43,402 nt of DNA. It comes from Chara braunii. Taxonomy: Eukaryota; Streptophyta; Charophyceae; Charales; Characeae. Made by a program: the position numbers and the translations under genes. How positions within the stretch are numbered: position 1 is the first letter of the stretch; each line of letters opens with the position of its first letter. The stretch covers positions 413,825-457,226 of the forward strand of contig BFEA01000301.1 of assembly GCA_003427395.1 (NCBI GenBank). Direction: 5' to 3'. The notes below the pieces were generated by a model. That model was given only the letters and a program-made list of their open reading frames with translations, was not told where the DNA came from and searched no databases. This document shows positions 31,123 to 40,859 of the stretch, piece after piece.

Positions 31123-31160
31123 GACCGTGCTGCGACTGCGGCAGCAAAAGACAGTCGCTG

Positions 31161-31740
31161 GTGGGGGTTGCAGTTGCCCCTACTCTAGGAGTATGTGGAT
31201 TTGAGTGTGCCCGCGAAGTAGAGTCTCCCACTCCACATATCTCCATGGCGGAGGTTGCAGGCCGGGGTCTAGTAGGCTGTCCAGAGACTGCTTGTGTTAG
31301 GGTCTCTCTAGACGCTTCCCTCACAGGCTTAGTGGAGGAGTTGAGAGAGAGGAGGCAAGCTTGGGCCAAGATGAAGAAGGATAGTAAAGGACATCTGATC
31401 CTCGCAGACATAGAGATATTTAAAACTAGAGTAGGGGCCCTGATAGACAGTGGGGCGACTAGGAGTTATATCAGTCGTAAAACGCTGAAGAAGTTAAAGC
31501 TAAATCTACAAGTCCAACGCTTAGAAGAACCCGTAGTCATCATCCTTGCAGACAACAGTAGGATGCGCGATGAAGAGTATGTCCAGGGGGTCCATGCCTA
31601 CTTCCGCCTCGAGAAAGATGGGAAGGTAGAGAAAGTACTCCTTGACCCTCCTCGTAGAAGAGAGTCTCCCGTTTGATATTGTATTAGGCACAGATTGCGG
31701 AGAGGCGGCGGGAGCCACACTTCACCTTAGAGAGCACGAG
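31161..31740 (+). pseudogene. element D protease
   Basis: Retropepsin-like: GALIDSGATRSYISRKTL holds the active-site Asp (DSGAT, about 31445-31459), and VIILADNSRMRDEEYVQG follows. A frameshift near 31660 moves to LPFDIVLGTDC, the second conserved strand. DSG rather than the DCG of elements A, C and E marks a separate lineage. Confidence 0.82.
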
Positions 31741-31867
31741 TGCAAGCTCCCTAGGGCGTCAGGCGAAGTCAAGCAACTCCGACTGTTTCATGAGTCTGGG
31801 GTAGATAATCCCCTCGCCCATTGCTGCCTCAGCACTCCTGCATTCGCCAAACTTGTGCGAAAGGAGA

Positions 31868-32322
31868 AGCTCGAACAACAGGTGTTTGTGGCCTATGTTA
31901 GGCCGATTTTTTATCAGCCAAAGGAAGAGGAAAAGATCCATCCTTCTTTCGCCAGTTTGTTGGAAGAGTATAAGGACTTGTTTGAAGCACCTTCAGGAGT
32001 AGTGCCCAAACCAATCCAGCACCATATAGAGATAGAACCTGGCAGTAGAACGCCAAGGGGGCAGTCTACCGAATGTCTCCCAAGAAGTTAGAGGAGCAGC
32101 TCGAAGAGCAAGTGTTCGTAGCCTATGTTAGGTCGATTTTTTATCAGCCAAAGGAAGAGGAAAAAATCCATCGCCAGTTTGCTGGAAGAGTATAAGGACT
32201 TGTCTGAAGCACCTTCAAGAGTAGTGCCCAGACCAATCCAACACGGTATAGAGATAGAACCTGGCAGTAGAATGCCTAAGGGGGCAGTCTACAGGATGTC
32301 TCCCAAGGAGTTAGAGGAGCTT
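31868..32322 (+). repeat. ~230-bp tandem duplication in element D pol
   Basis: AGCTCGAA(C/G)A(A/G)CA(A/G)GTGTT begins at 31868 and 32098. Both copies run through GATTTTTTATCAGCCAAAGG, GAAGAGTATAAGGACTTGT and GGCAGTAGAA to the GTTAGAGGAGC end. The second copy lacks 8-9 bases after ATCCAT. It duplicates the protease-RT linker and the first residues of RT. Confidence 0.92.
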
Positions 32323-33480
32323 CACAGACACTTAAATGAGCTCCTAGAAAAAGGATGGATCAGGCTTAGTTCGTCACCGTTTGGCGCACCTGTTCTGTTT
32401 GTCCCAAAGAAGGAGGGAGAGCTTCACATGTGTATAGACTACAGGGGACTAAATGCCATCACAATTAAGAATGCGGAGCCATTGCCACGAATAGATGACT
32501 TGTTAGATCGCGTGCAGGGATGCAGGTACTTCTCAAAGATAGACCTGAAATCGGGGTACCATCAGGTAGAGGTACATCCTGACGATCAGTATAAGACGGC
32601 GTTAAGGACAAGGTATGGGCATTACGAGTTCATAGTGATGTTGTTTGAACTTACTAATGCACCAGCTACATTTCAGCGTTGCATGAACGACTTGTTTAGA
32701 CCATGGTTAGATAGGTTCGTCGTCGTAGTGTACCTAGACGACATCCTAGTGTTCAGAAAGACCCTCGAGGAACATGAGGGGCATCTGCGGCAGATTCTAA
32801 GCAAGTTGAGAGAGTCTAACTTCAAGATTAACCCGAAGAAGTGTGAATGGGCCAAGACACAAGTCCTTTACCTAGGCCATGTACTAGACGGCAATGGCAT
32901 TCGGCCTGAGGACAGCAAGATTGCATCCATCAAAGATTGGCCAACTCCTAAGACGCTAACAAAGTTGTGCTCATTCCTAGGACTGGCTAACTACTACAAG
33001 AAGTTCGTAAGGAACTTTTCCACAATCGCTGCTCCCCTTCGTAAACTTATGAAGAAAGAGACTATCTGGAAGTGGAACCAGGATTGTACGTCAGCCTTCA
33101 AGAAATTGAAGAAGGCTTTGATAGAGTACCCTGTCCTCAAAGTCGCTGATCCATCATTACCATTCGTTGTTACTACAGATGCGAGTCAGTATGGCATAGG
33201 TGTCGTTTTACAGCAAGATGACAACAACGGTTATAGGCCCGTAGAGTTTATGTCAGCCAGGCTGCCCTCAGAGAAAGTCGCAACATCGACATATGAAAGA
33301 GAACTCTATGCTCTCAGGCAGGCTCTAGAGCACTGGAAACACTACCTGCTCGGGAGGCACTTTTTACTCGGACCACGAGACTCTTAGATGGCTAAAGACA
33401 CAGGCCAAGATGACGCCCAAGTTGACTAGATGGGCTCCTGAGATAGACTAGTACGACTTTGAGTTAAACCCGTCAAAGGC
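32098..33480 (+). pseudogene. pol: element D reverse transcriptase and RNase H
   Basis: One frame of about 420 codons (32125-33387): [56 protein letters not shown] (usually MPFGLTNAP: two changes) and VVVVYLDDILVF. The latter has one Val more than its relatives, directly before YLDD. The thumb has FLGLANYYKKFVRNFS. RNase H has TTDASQYGIGVVLQQDD and TYERELYAL, then a frameshift near 33362 within LLGRHF. The following text contains TAG at 33449-33451 in an EID-stop-YDFEL context (Gln expected). The polymerase frame is otherwise open. Confidence 0.9.
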
Positions 33481-34745
33481 AAGTATAACGTGGTAGTTGA
33501 TGCGTTAAGCAGAAAGTGAGAGATGCCTATGCACAGGACTCGATCTACAGTGAGTTGTTGAAAAGAGTAAGGGAAGCCCCAGGTAGTGAGCCACACTACC
33601 AGACCACGAACGGGCTGTTGTTCGAGAAGACCAACGTCGCTGACAGACTATGTGTCCCCAATAATGAAGAAATCCGTAGCCTGATTCTAGGGGAATGCCA
33701 CGATATGGAAGGACACTTGGGATGGCAGAAGACCTTAGCTAACCTGATGATGTCATACACGTGGCCAGGAATGAAATCAGACTGCATAGAGTATGCGCGC
33801 AGCTGCAAGGTGTGTCAGCGTAATGAGACTACAACCAGAGCCCCTCTAGGTCTTCTTAGACCCTTGCCTATCCCATTAGGACCCGGAGATTCGGTTTCTA
33901 TTGACTTCATGGATACTGGGGTCAAAAGTAGGCACAACAAGACTCAAGTCATGGTCATAGTAGATAGATTTAGCAAGTAAGTAGTATTTGTTCCCTTGCC
34001 TTCAGAGGCACGTACTAGTCATTAGTAAGTTTTTCGATTTCTGGGTAAGTGAGCATGGCATGCCGTTGTCCATAGTCAGTGATATAGACACGCGGTTTAC
34101 TAGTCAGAATTGGCAGGATCTTATGAAAGTCTATGGGTCTAAGTTGTTGATGTCGTCAGGACGACACCCAGAGACTAATGGCCAGACAAAGCAGATGAAT
34201 AAGATCTTGCAACAACTACTTAGAATGTATATTAGACCAGATCAGATAAACTGGGATGAGATGCTTCCCAAAGTAGCAAGTGCCTACAATAACAGTATTC
34301 ATCTAGCTACCTGCAGGACTCCTAACGAGCTACGTAAGTCCTTTAGACCAAGGCGACCGTTTGAGGGACTAAACCAGGACCAGATACACAGACTACCACC
34401 CGACACACGAGAGTTTGCGTTACAGCGTGAGCAAGAAGTCGCTAAGGTCATAGACAATCTGAGAAATGCCCAGCATCGGATGATAGAGCAAGCTAACAAG
34501 CACCGCTGACCTTCACAGTTTCAGGTAGGCAATCTAGTCTGGGTCAAGTCAAAGGAGTTCGCACCTGAGGAAAACATCTCGCAGAAGCTCTTACCTCCGT
34601 ATAGAGGACCGTGGCCTGTCCCAGAAGTCAAAGGAGGAGAGGACGGCCCGCCATATACTATAGAGATTCCAACACACCTCCACACGTACCCGGTCTTCCA
34701 TGCATCTAAGTTGTTACCCTGCACCACATCTGACACATTGACCAT
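33481..34745 (+). pseudogene. element D integrase, cut by an insertion
   Basis: N-terminal zinc domain: CHDMEGHLGWQKT and CKVCQRNE (about 33700-33830). The core starts with VSIDFMDTG (first Asp). A stop near 33979 and a frameshift follow, then SDIDTRF (second Asp, about 34078). HPETNGQTKQMN has the catalytic Glu replaced by Lys (AAG). A TGA at 34507-34509 and the C-terminal domain follow (LLPPYRGPWPVPEV, TYPVFHASKLLPC). Homology stops near 34740 and resumes at about 36080, so about 1.3 kb of foreign DNA splits the gene. Confidence 0.86.
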
Positions 34746-36075
34746 TGGGATAATTTTGGGACTAGGTGGGACTAGTGGTTGTGATCGGGACCGACATGTT
34801 GGTGTGGCTATTGTGAGCGAACATGGTGATAGGAGGCGGTGTGAACTTGCGGTTGGTTAGGGAGTATCCTTGGTGGTGAAGGTGCAGTGGGGATTGCGTT
34901 GGGACTGTCCGAGATGTTGGGGCGGCGTGGGTTTGGATCATGGGAGCACCCTCTTTGAGGGTTATCTCATTCAGACATCTGAGTGGACCCAACCTTGGTG
35001 TGATCAGGCACTTGGAGAAGGCGGCGGACCGTCGTTCAGTGAAATGACTACAACTTGTGAGCCACATGTTCTACGACGGTCATTTTCTTTTGATTAGCCT
35101 ACTACTCGACTTTCTTGAGTGAGCCGGATCAAACTCCACTCAAGGTCGGTCAGTTGAATGATTCAGACTTCCCTTCACACCTGTGTGAACCCGCACTTGC
35201 TTGACCCTGTTCATGGAATCTTCGTTGAAAAGGGAAAGGAAATGTGTGGTTGCATGTGAATGGTGAGGCACTGGTTTTCTCTTGAACTTGTTGTCCTAGC
35301 GTGTTGTGCAGGTAGGTAGAAGGATGCTTGCAAAGGAGATTCATTATGCCTATTTGAGATAAAGAAAAGGATTACCCTTTTTTCACCTTCCTGCCTGCTT
35401 GAAAAAATGAACGTTGTTGTTTTGAAAAAGATAAATTCAATGGGTGTCATAAAATGAATTCGATTCAAACAAAAGTCTTCTCCTAAGGAATGACCCTTTC
35501 TATCCCGAATGACCTTTATCTACCTATACCTGTCGAAATGATTCTCATTCTTTATCTCCTCTGATCTCTTTTCGACTAAGTTACCCTAAACTCAAGAGAT
35601 ATAAAAATAATTGAAGGCTACTTGTCGTGAACACATTCTCTTTCTTCAGGAAGCATCTGGCGCGGGGGTTCGTTGCTTCAGGAGCCGACCCTGTTATCGA
35701 CCCAGAGTGGACCATTCTACGGGGGGGGTACTTTGCCGATTCGGTGGAGACGGCCCAACTTCTGAGACCCGAGTTTTGTGCTCGGACGAGGGGGAGGAGT
35801 ACCCCAGACCACTTCCTAGAGGGAGAGGCATGCAACACTTCAAGCAATGCCCCTGATCAAGAATCACTCGCAAGATAACCTGTCTTCCAATAAGATTGAG
35901 AAAGTATGGAGACAGGTGTGAGCATGTATAATCTTAGGTTGGCGGTAGGCTGAAATGAATGACTTTGGCGACGCGTCTCATCAAGTCAAGACTAAGGCAG
36001 CCGACTACCTTGTCAGGTGCATCAATGCTATTGTCGGTAACCAACTCCTTGTTGGCGGTTGTATGACTATTTTGT
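34746..36075. other. unidentified ~1.3-kb insert inside element D pol
   Basis: It separates the integrase C-terminus from the chromodomain. No retroelement domain or clear terminal inverted repeat was seen. A GC-rich island (35640-35878) in AT-richer surroundings has an open frame after TTTCTTCAG (GADPVIDPEWTILRGGYFADS, then PEFCARTRGRSTPDHFLEG) that I cannot assign. It could be a captured exon or part of another element. Confidence 0.5.
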
Positions 36076-36324
36076 GAAACCTTCTAGGAGATCAATGATT
36101 CCGCCAGACATGGATGGTGCATATGATATAGATCACATAGTGGAAGAGGACGTGTTTAGGACATGAGGTCAAGTCGTCCCCAGAAGTAGTATAAAGTTCG
36201 GTTCACATACCAGGAACCCGAGGACGACCGATGGTTCACAAGAACAAAGCTTTCGAAAACTGCTCCCGACATAGTACATGCCTATGAGAGGGGAAAAAAG
36301 GGCAAAGGTCCTGCCTTAAGTTAG
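36076..36324 (+). pseudogene. element D chromodomain-like tail
   Basis: AYDIDHIVEEDVF followed by a frameshift near 36165, then QYKVRFTYQE-like text (YKVRFTYQEPEDDRWFTRTK) with the chromodomain Trp intact. It ends in a basic segment (YERGKKGKGPALS) and TAG at 36322-36324. Homologous to the tails of elements A and C. Confidence 0.78.
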
Positions 36325-36349
36325 GGTGTTCTCGGAGAACCTCGAATTT

Positions 36350-36362
36350 AGGACGGCGGGAG
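36350..36362 (+). other. polypurine tract of element D
   Basis: AGGACGGCGGGAG directly precedes the TGAAATGG LTR start. Confidence 0.65.
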
Positions 36363-37110
36363 TGAAATGGTTTCATCCAGTTGACCTGACATTGCAGTCA
36401 CAGAGATTCGATCCCTAGACCTGTGCCACAACCTTGTACATTGATCCCGTGTGCTGAGTGAGATTCGATCCCTAGACCTACCCTATACCTGTACATAGAC
36501 CCTGTGTGCTGAGTAGGACTTGATCCCTAGGTCTGTTATCGATAGGCTTAGGAAGTCTGTTCTAGAAGTCTCTAAAAAGTCTGTTGAGGACAAGAATCTA
36601 TTTGTAGGTCTGTATAGTCTAGAAGGCCGTAGGACAGTCCAGCCAGCAAGTACCAGGGGTAGGGGCTGCACGTGGGGAAGGTTCTGGAGCACATTCCAAA
36701 GAAGAATAAATAAAGAGCCAGCGTCCAGCCATTCATTCATTCGCCTGTGTGTCTTGTGCGTGGAGGACTGCAGGTGCCCGGAGAAGAAGTGGGTTGTGAA
36801 GAAGACAGCGGCCATAGCGAACCAGCGAGAGAGGGACACCGACGGCCATAGCTAGGAGGAGGAAGACGACGGCGGCCATAACCGCCCAGCTGTTGGTGCA
36901 GACAGGGTATACAGAGTGTGTGTGTGTGTGCAGCGTGGCTATTCGGGGAGATCCTCGTACGTGCGTGCATGTGAGAGTGAGGAAGAGTGAGGCTGGTGGT
37001 AGAGACAGTGTTCGGCGGCCATAGCCGCAAATTGTACAGTTGTTCTGAACAGAGTTTAAAAGCAAGTCCGTTGTTGATTCTAAGTTCACGAGTTTGGTTT
37101 GTCATCGGTT
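36363..37110 (+). repeat. 3' LTR of element D (right end approximate)
   Basis: The first ~270 bp match the 5' LTR. It then has a promoter-like AATAAATAAAGAGCCAGCGTCC block shared with the LTR at 21043-21745, several GGCCATAGC words and a GCGGC-CATA-GCCGC hairpin at 37015-37028. The right end is uncertain because the 5' copy is truncated. Confidence 0.72.
37015..37028 (+). repeat. GCGGC-CATA-GCCGC hairpin
   Basis: A perfect 5-bp stem with CATA loop in the element D 3' LTR. A related GGCGG-CCATAA-CCGCC lies at about 36871-36886. Confidence 0.78.
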
Positions 37111-37217
37111 CTCATGTGTGCATGTTGTAAACAAGTCCAGAGTCAAGTCTGATTGCAACATGCTAGATCTCACCTCAAACCTTTTGTCCTCTCTCTCCCT
37201 ATGGAGGTTGGCATACC

Positions 37218-37694
37218 CTACTCTTCAGGCAGCATTCTCTCAGCTATGGCTGCCTTGACTATCTCTCTACTTCTGCCGGACGCAAGGTAGAGTCCTCCAG
37301 CATCAAATTGCCCAGCCAGAATGAATGTCGAACCGAGGCAGGGCCTGCTTAGCATAAATGGCAACATAGGCTCAGGTAGTTTGAGCACAGGTGCCTGGGT
37401 AAGGGCCTTCTTCAGTCTGGGAAAAGCCAACTAGAATGTGGGTGTCCACCTGAAGGGGACATCCTTGGCCAGCAGGTTATTCAGGGGAGTGGCAATAGTA
37501 GAGAAGTTCCTTATCAACTTCCTGTAGTAGGATGCCAAGCCCATTAATGACTTGATAAAGCTCATGAATGACTTGATAGGCCAATCCTTTACAGAAATCA
37601 CATGACCCAAGTAATGCACTGTTGACTTGGTCTTGAACTGCCTTAGCTTGGTACCTAGAACAACAGAGATTTTCTTGATCTGTGGGGCCAGCAT
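37218..37694 (-). pseudogene. displaced reverse transcriptase thumb fragment (element A/E-like)
   Basis: Minus strand: TVHYLGHVISVKDWP, SLMGLASYYRKLIRNFSTIA, AFPRLKKALTQAPVLKLPEP, then unrelated text. It follows an integrase N-terminal remnant of element E, so RT sequence lies downstream of integrase sequence. It is therefore a rearranged or second copy, not the same element in order. Confidence 0.75.
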
Positions 37695-37699
37695 CTGGT

Positions 37700-38560
37700 C
37701 ACGGCCAGGTTTCCTTACCTTTGCTGGTCCTCACCTGCAAAGTCATTTTGCAGACTGGTGACAATTGGTCCAAAGACTTCATCCCCGACTAACGCCTGCT
37801 TGCTGGCCTCTACTAGAAAGTCCCCCAAGCTGAGGCAATCAACAAGTACAGACAGATTGTCTGGTCAGTGCAAGAGTGCATCAACACCTCCATTACAACA
37901 TCCTTTCTTGAGTTCCAGCTCAAAGTCGTAGGTCTCTAAGAGACGAGTAGAACAAGTAACTGTGGTGGAAAGTTTCGGTTTGGTTTTCAACCATCGAAAG
38001 GTCCGACGTTCAAAGAATACCTTGAAATGATTGTCCAGTGCATAAAGCTCACACTCATAAGCAGAAGATGCCGATTGTTCAAAAGGCATCTTCTTGCCCA
38101 AGAACTCCATAGGCTTGAGGCCCTTGCCATCATCTTGGTGCAAGACAACTTCTAGGCCTATCTGACTAACGTCTGTGCTAAGGACGAAGGCAACGCCCAA
38201 TCTTCCTCCGTTTGCCAACGCTTTCTCCAAAGATATGAAAGCCTCGTTACAGGATTTAGACCTCCGTCCTCCACTTGCCAAGGCTTTCTCCAAAGATATG
38301 AAAGCCTCGTTACAGGATTTAGACCTCCGTCCTCCGCTTGCCAAGGCTTTCTCCAAAGATATGAAAGCCTCGTTACAGGATTTAGACCAAATGAATGGTA
38401 CATACTTTCCTGTTAGACCAGTCAAAGAGGCTGCAGTCATTGAGAAGTTGACTACAAATTTCCTGTACTAGGAAGCTAGTCCCATGAACGATCGTAAGTC
38501 CTTGACGCATGTCGATCGTGGCCAGTCTCGGATCAGAACCACTTTCCCAGCCTTGGGCGC
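37700..38560 (-). pseudogene. element E RT thumb, RNase H and integrase start
   Basis: Minus strand. The RT thumb begins near 38560 (LGHLIFGECLAPKAGK; DLRSFMGLASYYRKFVVNFS). Then comes a 21-residue unit repeated three times (EAFISLEKALA...). RNase H remnants follow: STDVSQIGLEVVLHQDDGKG (catalytic TTDAS changed), YECELYAL, and a shortened HFKVFFERRTFRW. The region ends VDALLH, then about 37700-37860 reads DEVFGPIVTSLQND, like the integrase start of element A. Heavily decayed. Confidence 0.8.
38203..38391 (-). repeat. 63-bp unit, three tandem copies, in element E pol
   Basis: CTTTCTCCAAAGATATGAAA starts at 38221, 38284 and 38347 (plus-strand reading), and the copies are nearly identical. The length is a multiple of three, so the frame is kept and a 21-residue unit is tripled between RT and RNase H. 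Confidence 0.95.
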
Positions 38561-39240
38561 TAAACATTCGCCAAAAATCAGGTGCCCCAAGTATACAACT
38601 TCAGTTTGTGCGAATTTACATTTCAAAGGATTGAGTTGAGCGTGTGCTCACGTAATCTTCCCAAAGGAACCTGAAGATGCTCTTCATGTTCCTTTAGAGA
38701 CGTACTAAGAACCAGTATGTCATTAAGAACAACGAACCGATCAAGGTAGTCCATGAAAATATTGTTCCTAGCGTATTGAAAGGTCGCAGGTGCACTAGTC
38801 AAACCAAACGGTATGACCAAAAGCTAGTAATGTCTGGTCTTGTAAGTTGTTTTGTGCGGGTCTTCAAGATTAACCTCAATCTGGTGGTAGCTGGACATTA
38901 GGTCAATCTTGGATGCGAGGCAAAGGCTCCACATTCTTGCATTTGATGAAGTGCAGGCCACAATAGTCAATGCATATCATGAGTTCACCTTACTTCTTGG
39001 TAACAAGAAAAACAGGCGCTCCATAGGCAGATGTGCTTTTTCTGTGATCTGCTAGCACAGTTCCTCTAGATCTGCTAGAGACATTTGATAGATCTTTTGA
39101 CTTTGGCACTTGGCTGCCAGGTAAGATGTCAACCTTGTGCATCACACCCCTTCGCCAATGCTAATGGGTTCGTCTACCACATTCTTGAATTCTTCCAGCA
39201 GTGCTTCGATAGAAAGAGGGCATTCAAGAGGAGGCACTCT
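38561..39240 (-). pseudogene. pol: element E reverse transcriptase, decayed
   Basis: Minus strand: AYGAPVFLVTKK followed by a stop, MICIDYCGL, NVEPLPRIQD, then a frameshift and SSYHQIEV-like text. MVIPFGLTSAPATFQ and DRFVVLNDILVLS complete it. The catalytic box has lost two residues and the first Asp is Asn (LND where YLDD is expected). Multiple frameshifts. Confidence 0.8.
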
Positions 39241-39241
39241 A

Positions 39242-39766
39242 TCATCCCGAACAAGCACGAGGAAGACTTCCTCCTTTAGATCTTGCCAACAATAGTTGTG
39301 AAACTTTGACGCAAACAAGCAATGCAGGCTTACCTTCAGATGGTACTCGATAGCCGAAAGGGATTTCCGAAATTGGCAGTCCTTTTGTCTCATAAGCAGG
39401 TGTGGTCCAGTCAATGTTTGAATTAGCTAGCCTTACCCACCTAACGCCAAGAACCAGGTCGAACAGCAATCCAAGGAGGACTTGGACATAGAAGTTAAGT
39501 AAATGAATGAAACCTTCTTTGCCAAGGGTGACTGGTCCCCTTTTGATAATCTGTGCGCATTCCACAAACTTCCCATTACACACATTAGTCCTGATTGGCT
39601 CTTCAACATCAACGACCTTGAGGGCAAGATGGACTTTGAGCACTGCCCATGGGCAGATGAAGTTGGAGGTGGCTCCGCAGTCAAGTAGAGCCTTAGCACG
39701 ACTCTTATTGATGAGGGGATTAAGCAAGATGAGTTCAAATTTGGTAGTCTTTTTCTTTTCTGCCAC
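39242..39766 (-). pseudogene. element E protease and linker
   Basis: Minus strand frame of 174 codons: KALLDCGATSNFICPWAVLK (active-site DCGAT), then a LLFDLVLGVRWVRLANSNIDW strand as in the element A protease (LPFDLVFSMQWL...NPRIDW). It runs on into the linker (IPFGYRVPSEGKPAL), and another frame continues with IEALLEEFKNVVDEP before RT. Confidence 0.82.
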
Positions 39767-40216
39767 CTGTGATGGAAAAGAAGTTTACATCCTGAAACTC
39801 AATCATCTGGTCCCACGTGGGCATAGCATGTGATGGATCAAGGTTAACCTCCTGATTTGAGGTTGGGGCACTTCCTGTTGTGAGAGATATTACGAGCCCG
39901 TTTAGTTTATCAATTTGATGCATCTCTGCATTAAGTGTTATGGATGTTTTTAGTAACCCTTCCCTTCCATTCTTTCTTTCACTAACCCTCTCCGTCCATT
40001 CTTCCTTGCAAATTCACAAGGCCTCCCAAGGTTATGTATTTTCCTGCATAGGAAACATAAGGACACAGGGAGAGCCGCGCTTGGTTTTCTTCTTGGGAGT
40101 ATTCTTCTTAGATACCCTTTAGACACACTTCGTGTGAGTCTGTCAGATGCTTTCACAGTTTCTTGTAACCATGGAAGCAACAATTTCAAATACATGTTTC
40201 TATGACTATTAATCAA
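39767..40216 (-). pseudogene. gag: element E gag C-terminal part
   Basis: Minus strand frames 40216-39950 and 39923-39735. CFLCRKIHNLGRPC is a degenerate zinc knuckle, followed by basic residues (EFARKNGRRGLVKERMEGK). The position between protease and the upstream Gag core fits nucleocapsid. The knuckle spacing (CX2CX3HX5C) is altered. Confidence 0.6.
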
Positions 40217-40435
40217 TTGTTAGATGATGGAGTTAATCCTAAAGAAATTACATTACCTCATGAATTTATATTAAATAGAGATCTTATGGACCAATTATAT
40301 CCAAGCTTTAAGGGTGGCTTGATACCTTTTTTTACTTTGAATTGGTCAGCATACTCAGATTTTCTGACTTTTCGTGGAAAGGAAGTGATCGAGCAATTAC
40401 AACCAAGAGGTGGGCTTAATAGCTCATTGGTCTAG
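40202..40435 (+). CDS. small AT-rich ORF of unknown origin
   Basis: 77 codons from ATG at 40202 to TAG at 40435. It reads [46 protein letters not shown] and [10 protein letters not shown]. No family recognised. Codon use is clearly AT-rich (TTA, AAT, GAT, AAA), unlike the surrounding retroelement text, and the peptide composition looks protein-like. It overlaps the decayed element E gag by 15 bases on the opposite strand and has no visible partner gene. It could be organelle-derived, transferred, or chance. Confidence 0.35.
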   Translation: MTINQLLDDGVNPKEITLPHEFILNRDLMDQLYPSFKGGLIPFFTLNWSAYSDFLTFRGKEVIEQLQPRGGLNSSLV

Positions 40436-40859
40436 CTTCATCGTGCCGAAAATGTTTGGGCCATGGTGGCTTGAGAGGATTCAGTAGAAGAAACACTACC
40501 ATCTACTACCATCTAAACCAGGTGTGGAAGCGTTCAATTTCAGTCAATCCCCTAACCGCTCACCACCCTCCAGCAGGGTGTAAAGCTGCCCTTTCCACTG
40601 TACGATCTGCCCCCTCTGCCTATACGAGGCAGTAAATGCGAATTAGCTCTTTTGCTCAACCTAAAGACTAAAAAGTTCAACTTGGCAGCAAGTAACATTA
40701 ACTCAATTGACATTAACATAATAAGGATATTCTTTCTATTTAAAAAAAATCCCCAAGTACCTAAAAGAAAAAATAAAAAAAGTTAAAATATTTCACTAAA
40801 TCCATAATCCCATATTTGTATGTGTCCCCACTATCCTCGATAGTCTGCATCGTAATTAA
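40436..40859. other. AT-rich stretch without a gene
   Basis: Contains A runs (40740-40790) and no supported ORF. With the ORF before it, it appears to interrupt the element E gag, whose core resumes beyond 40860 on the minus strand. Confidence 0.55.

Noticed and set aside
34762-35067. 101-codon minus-strand ORF in the element D insert
   Set aside because: Low-complexity His/Thr/Pro-rich text with no family resemblance; not enough to call a gene.
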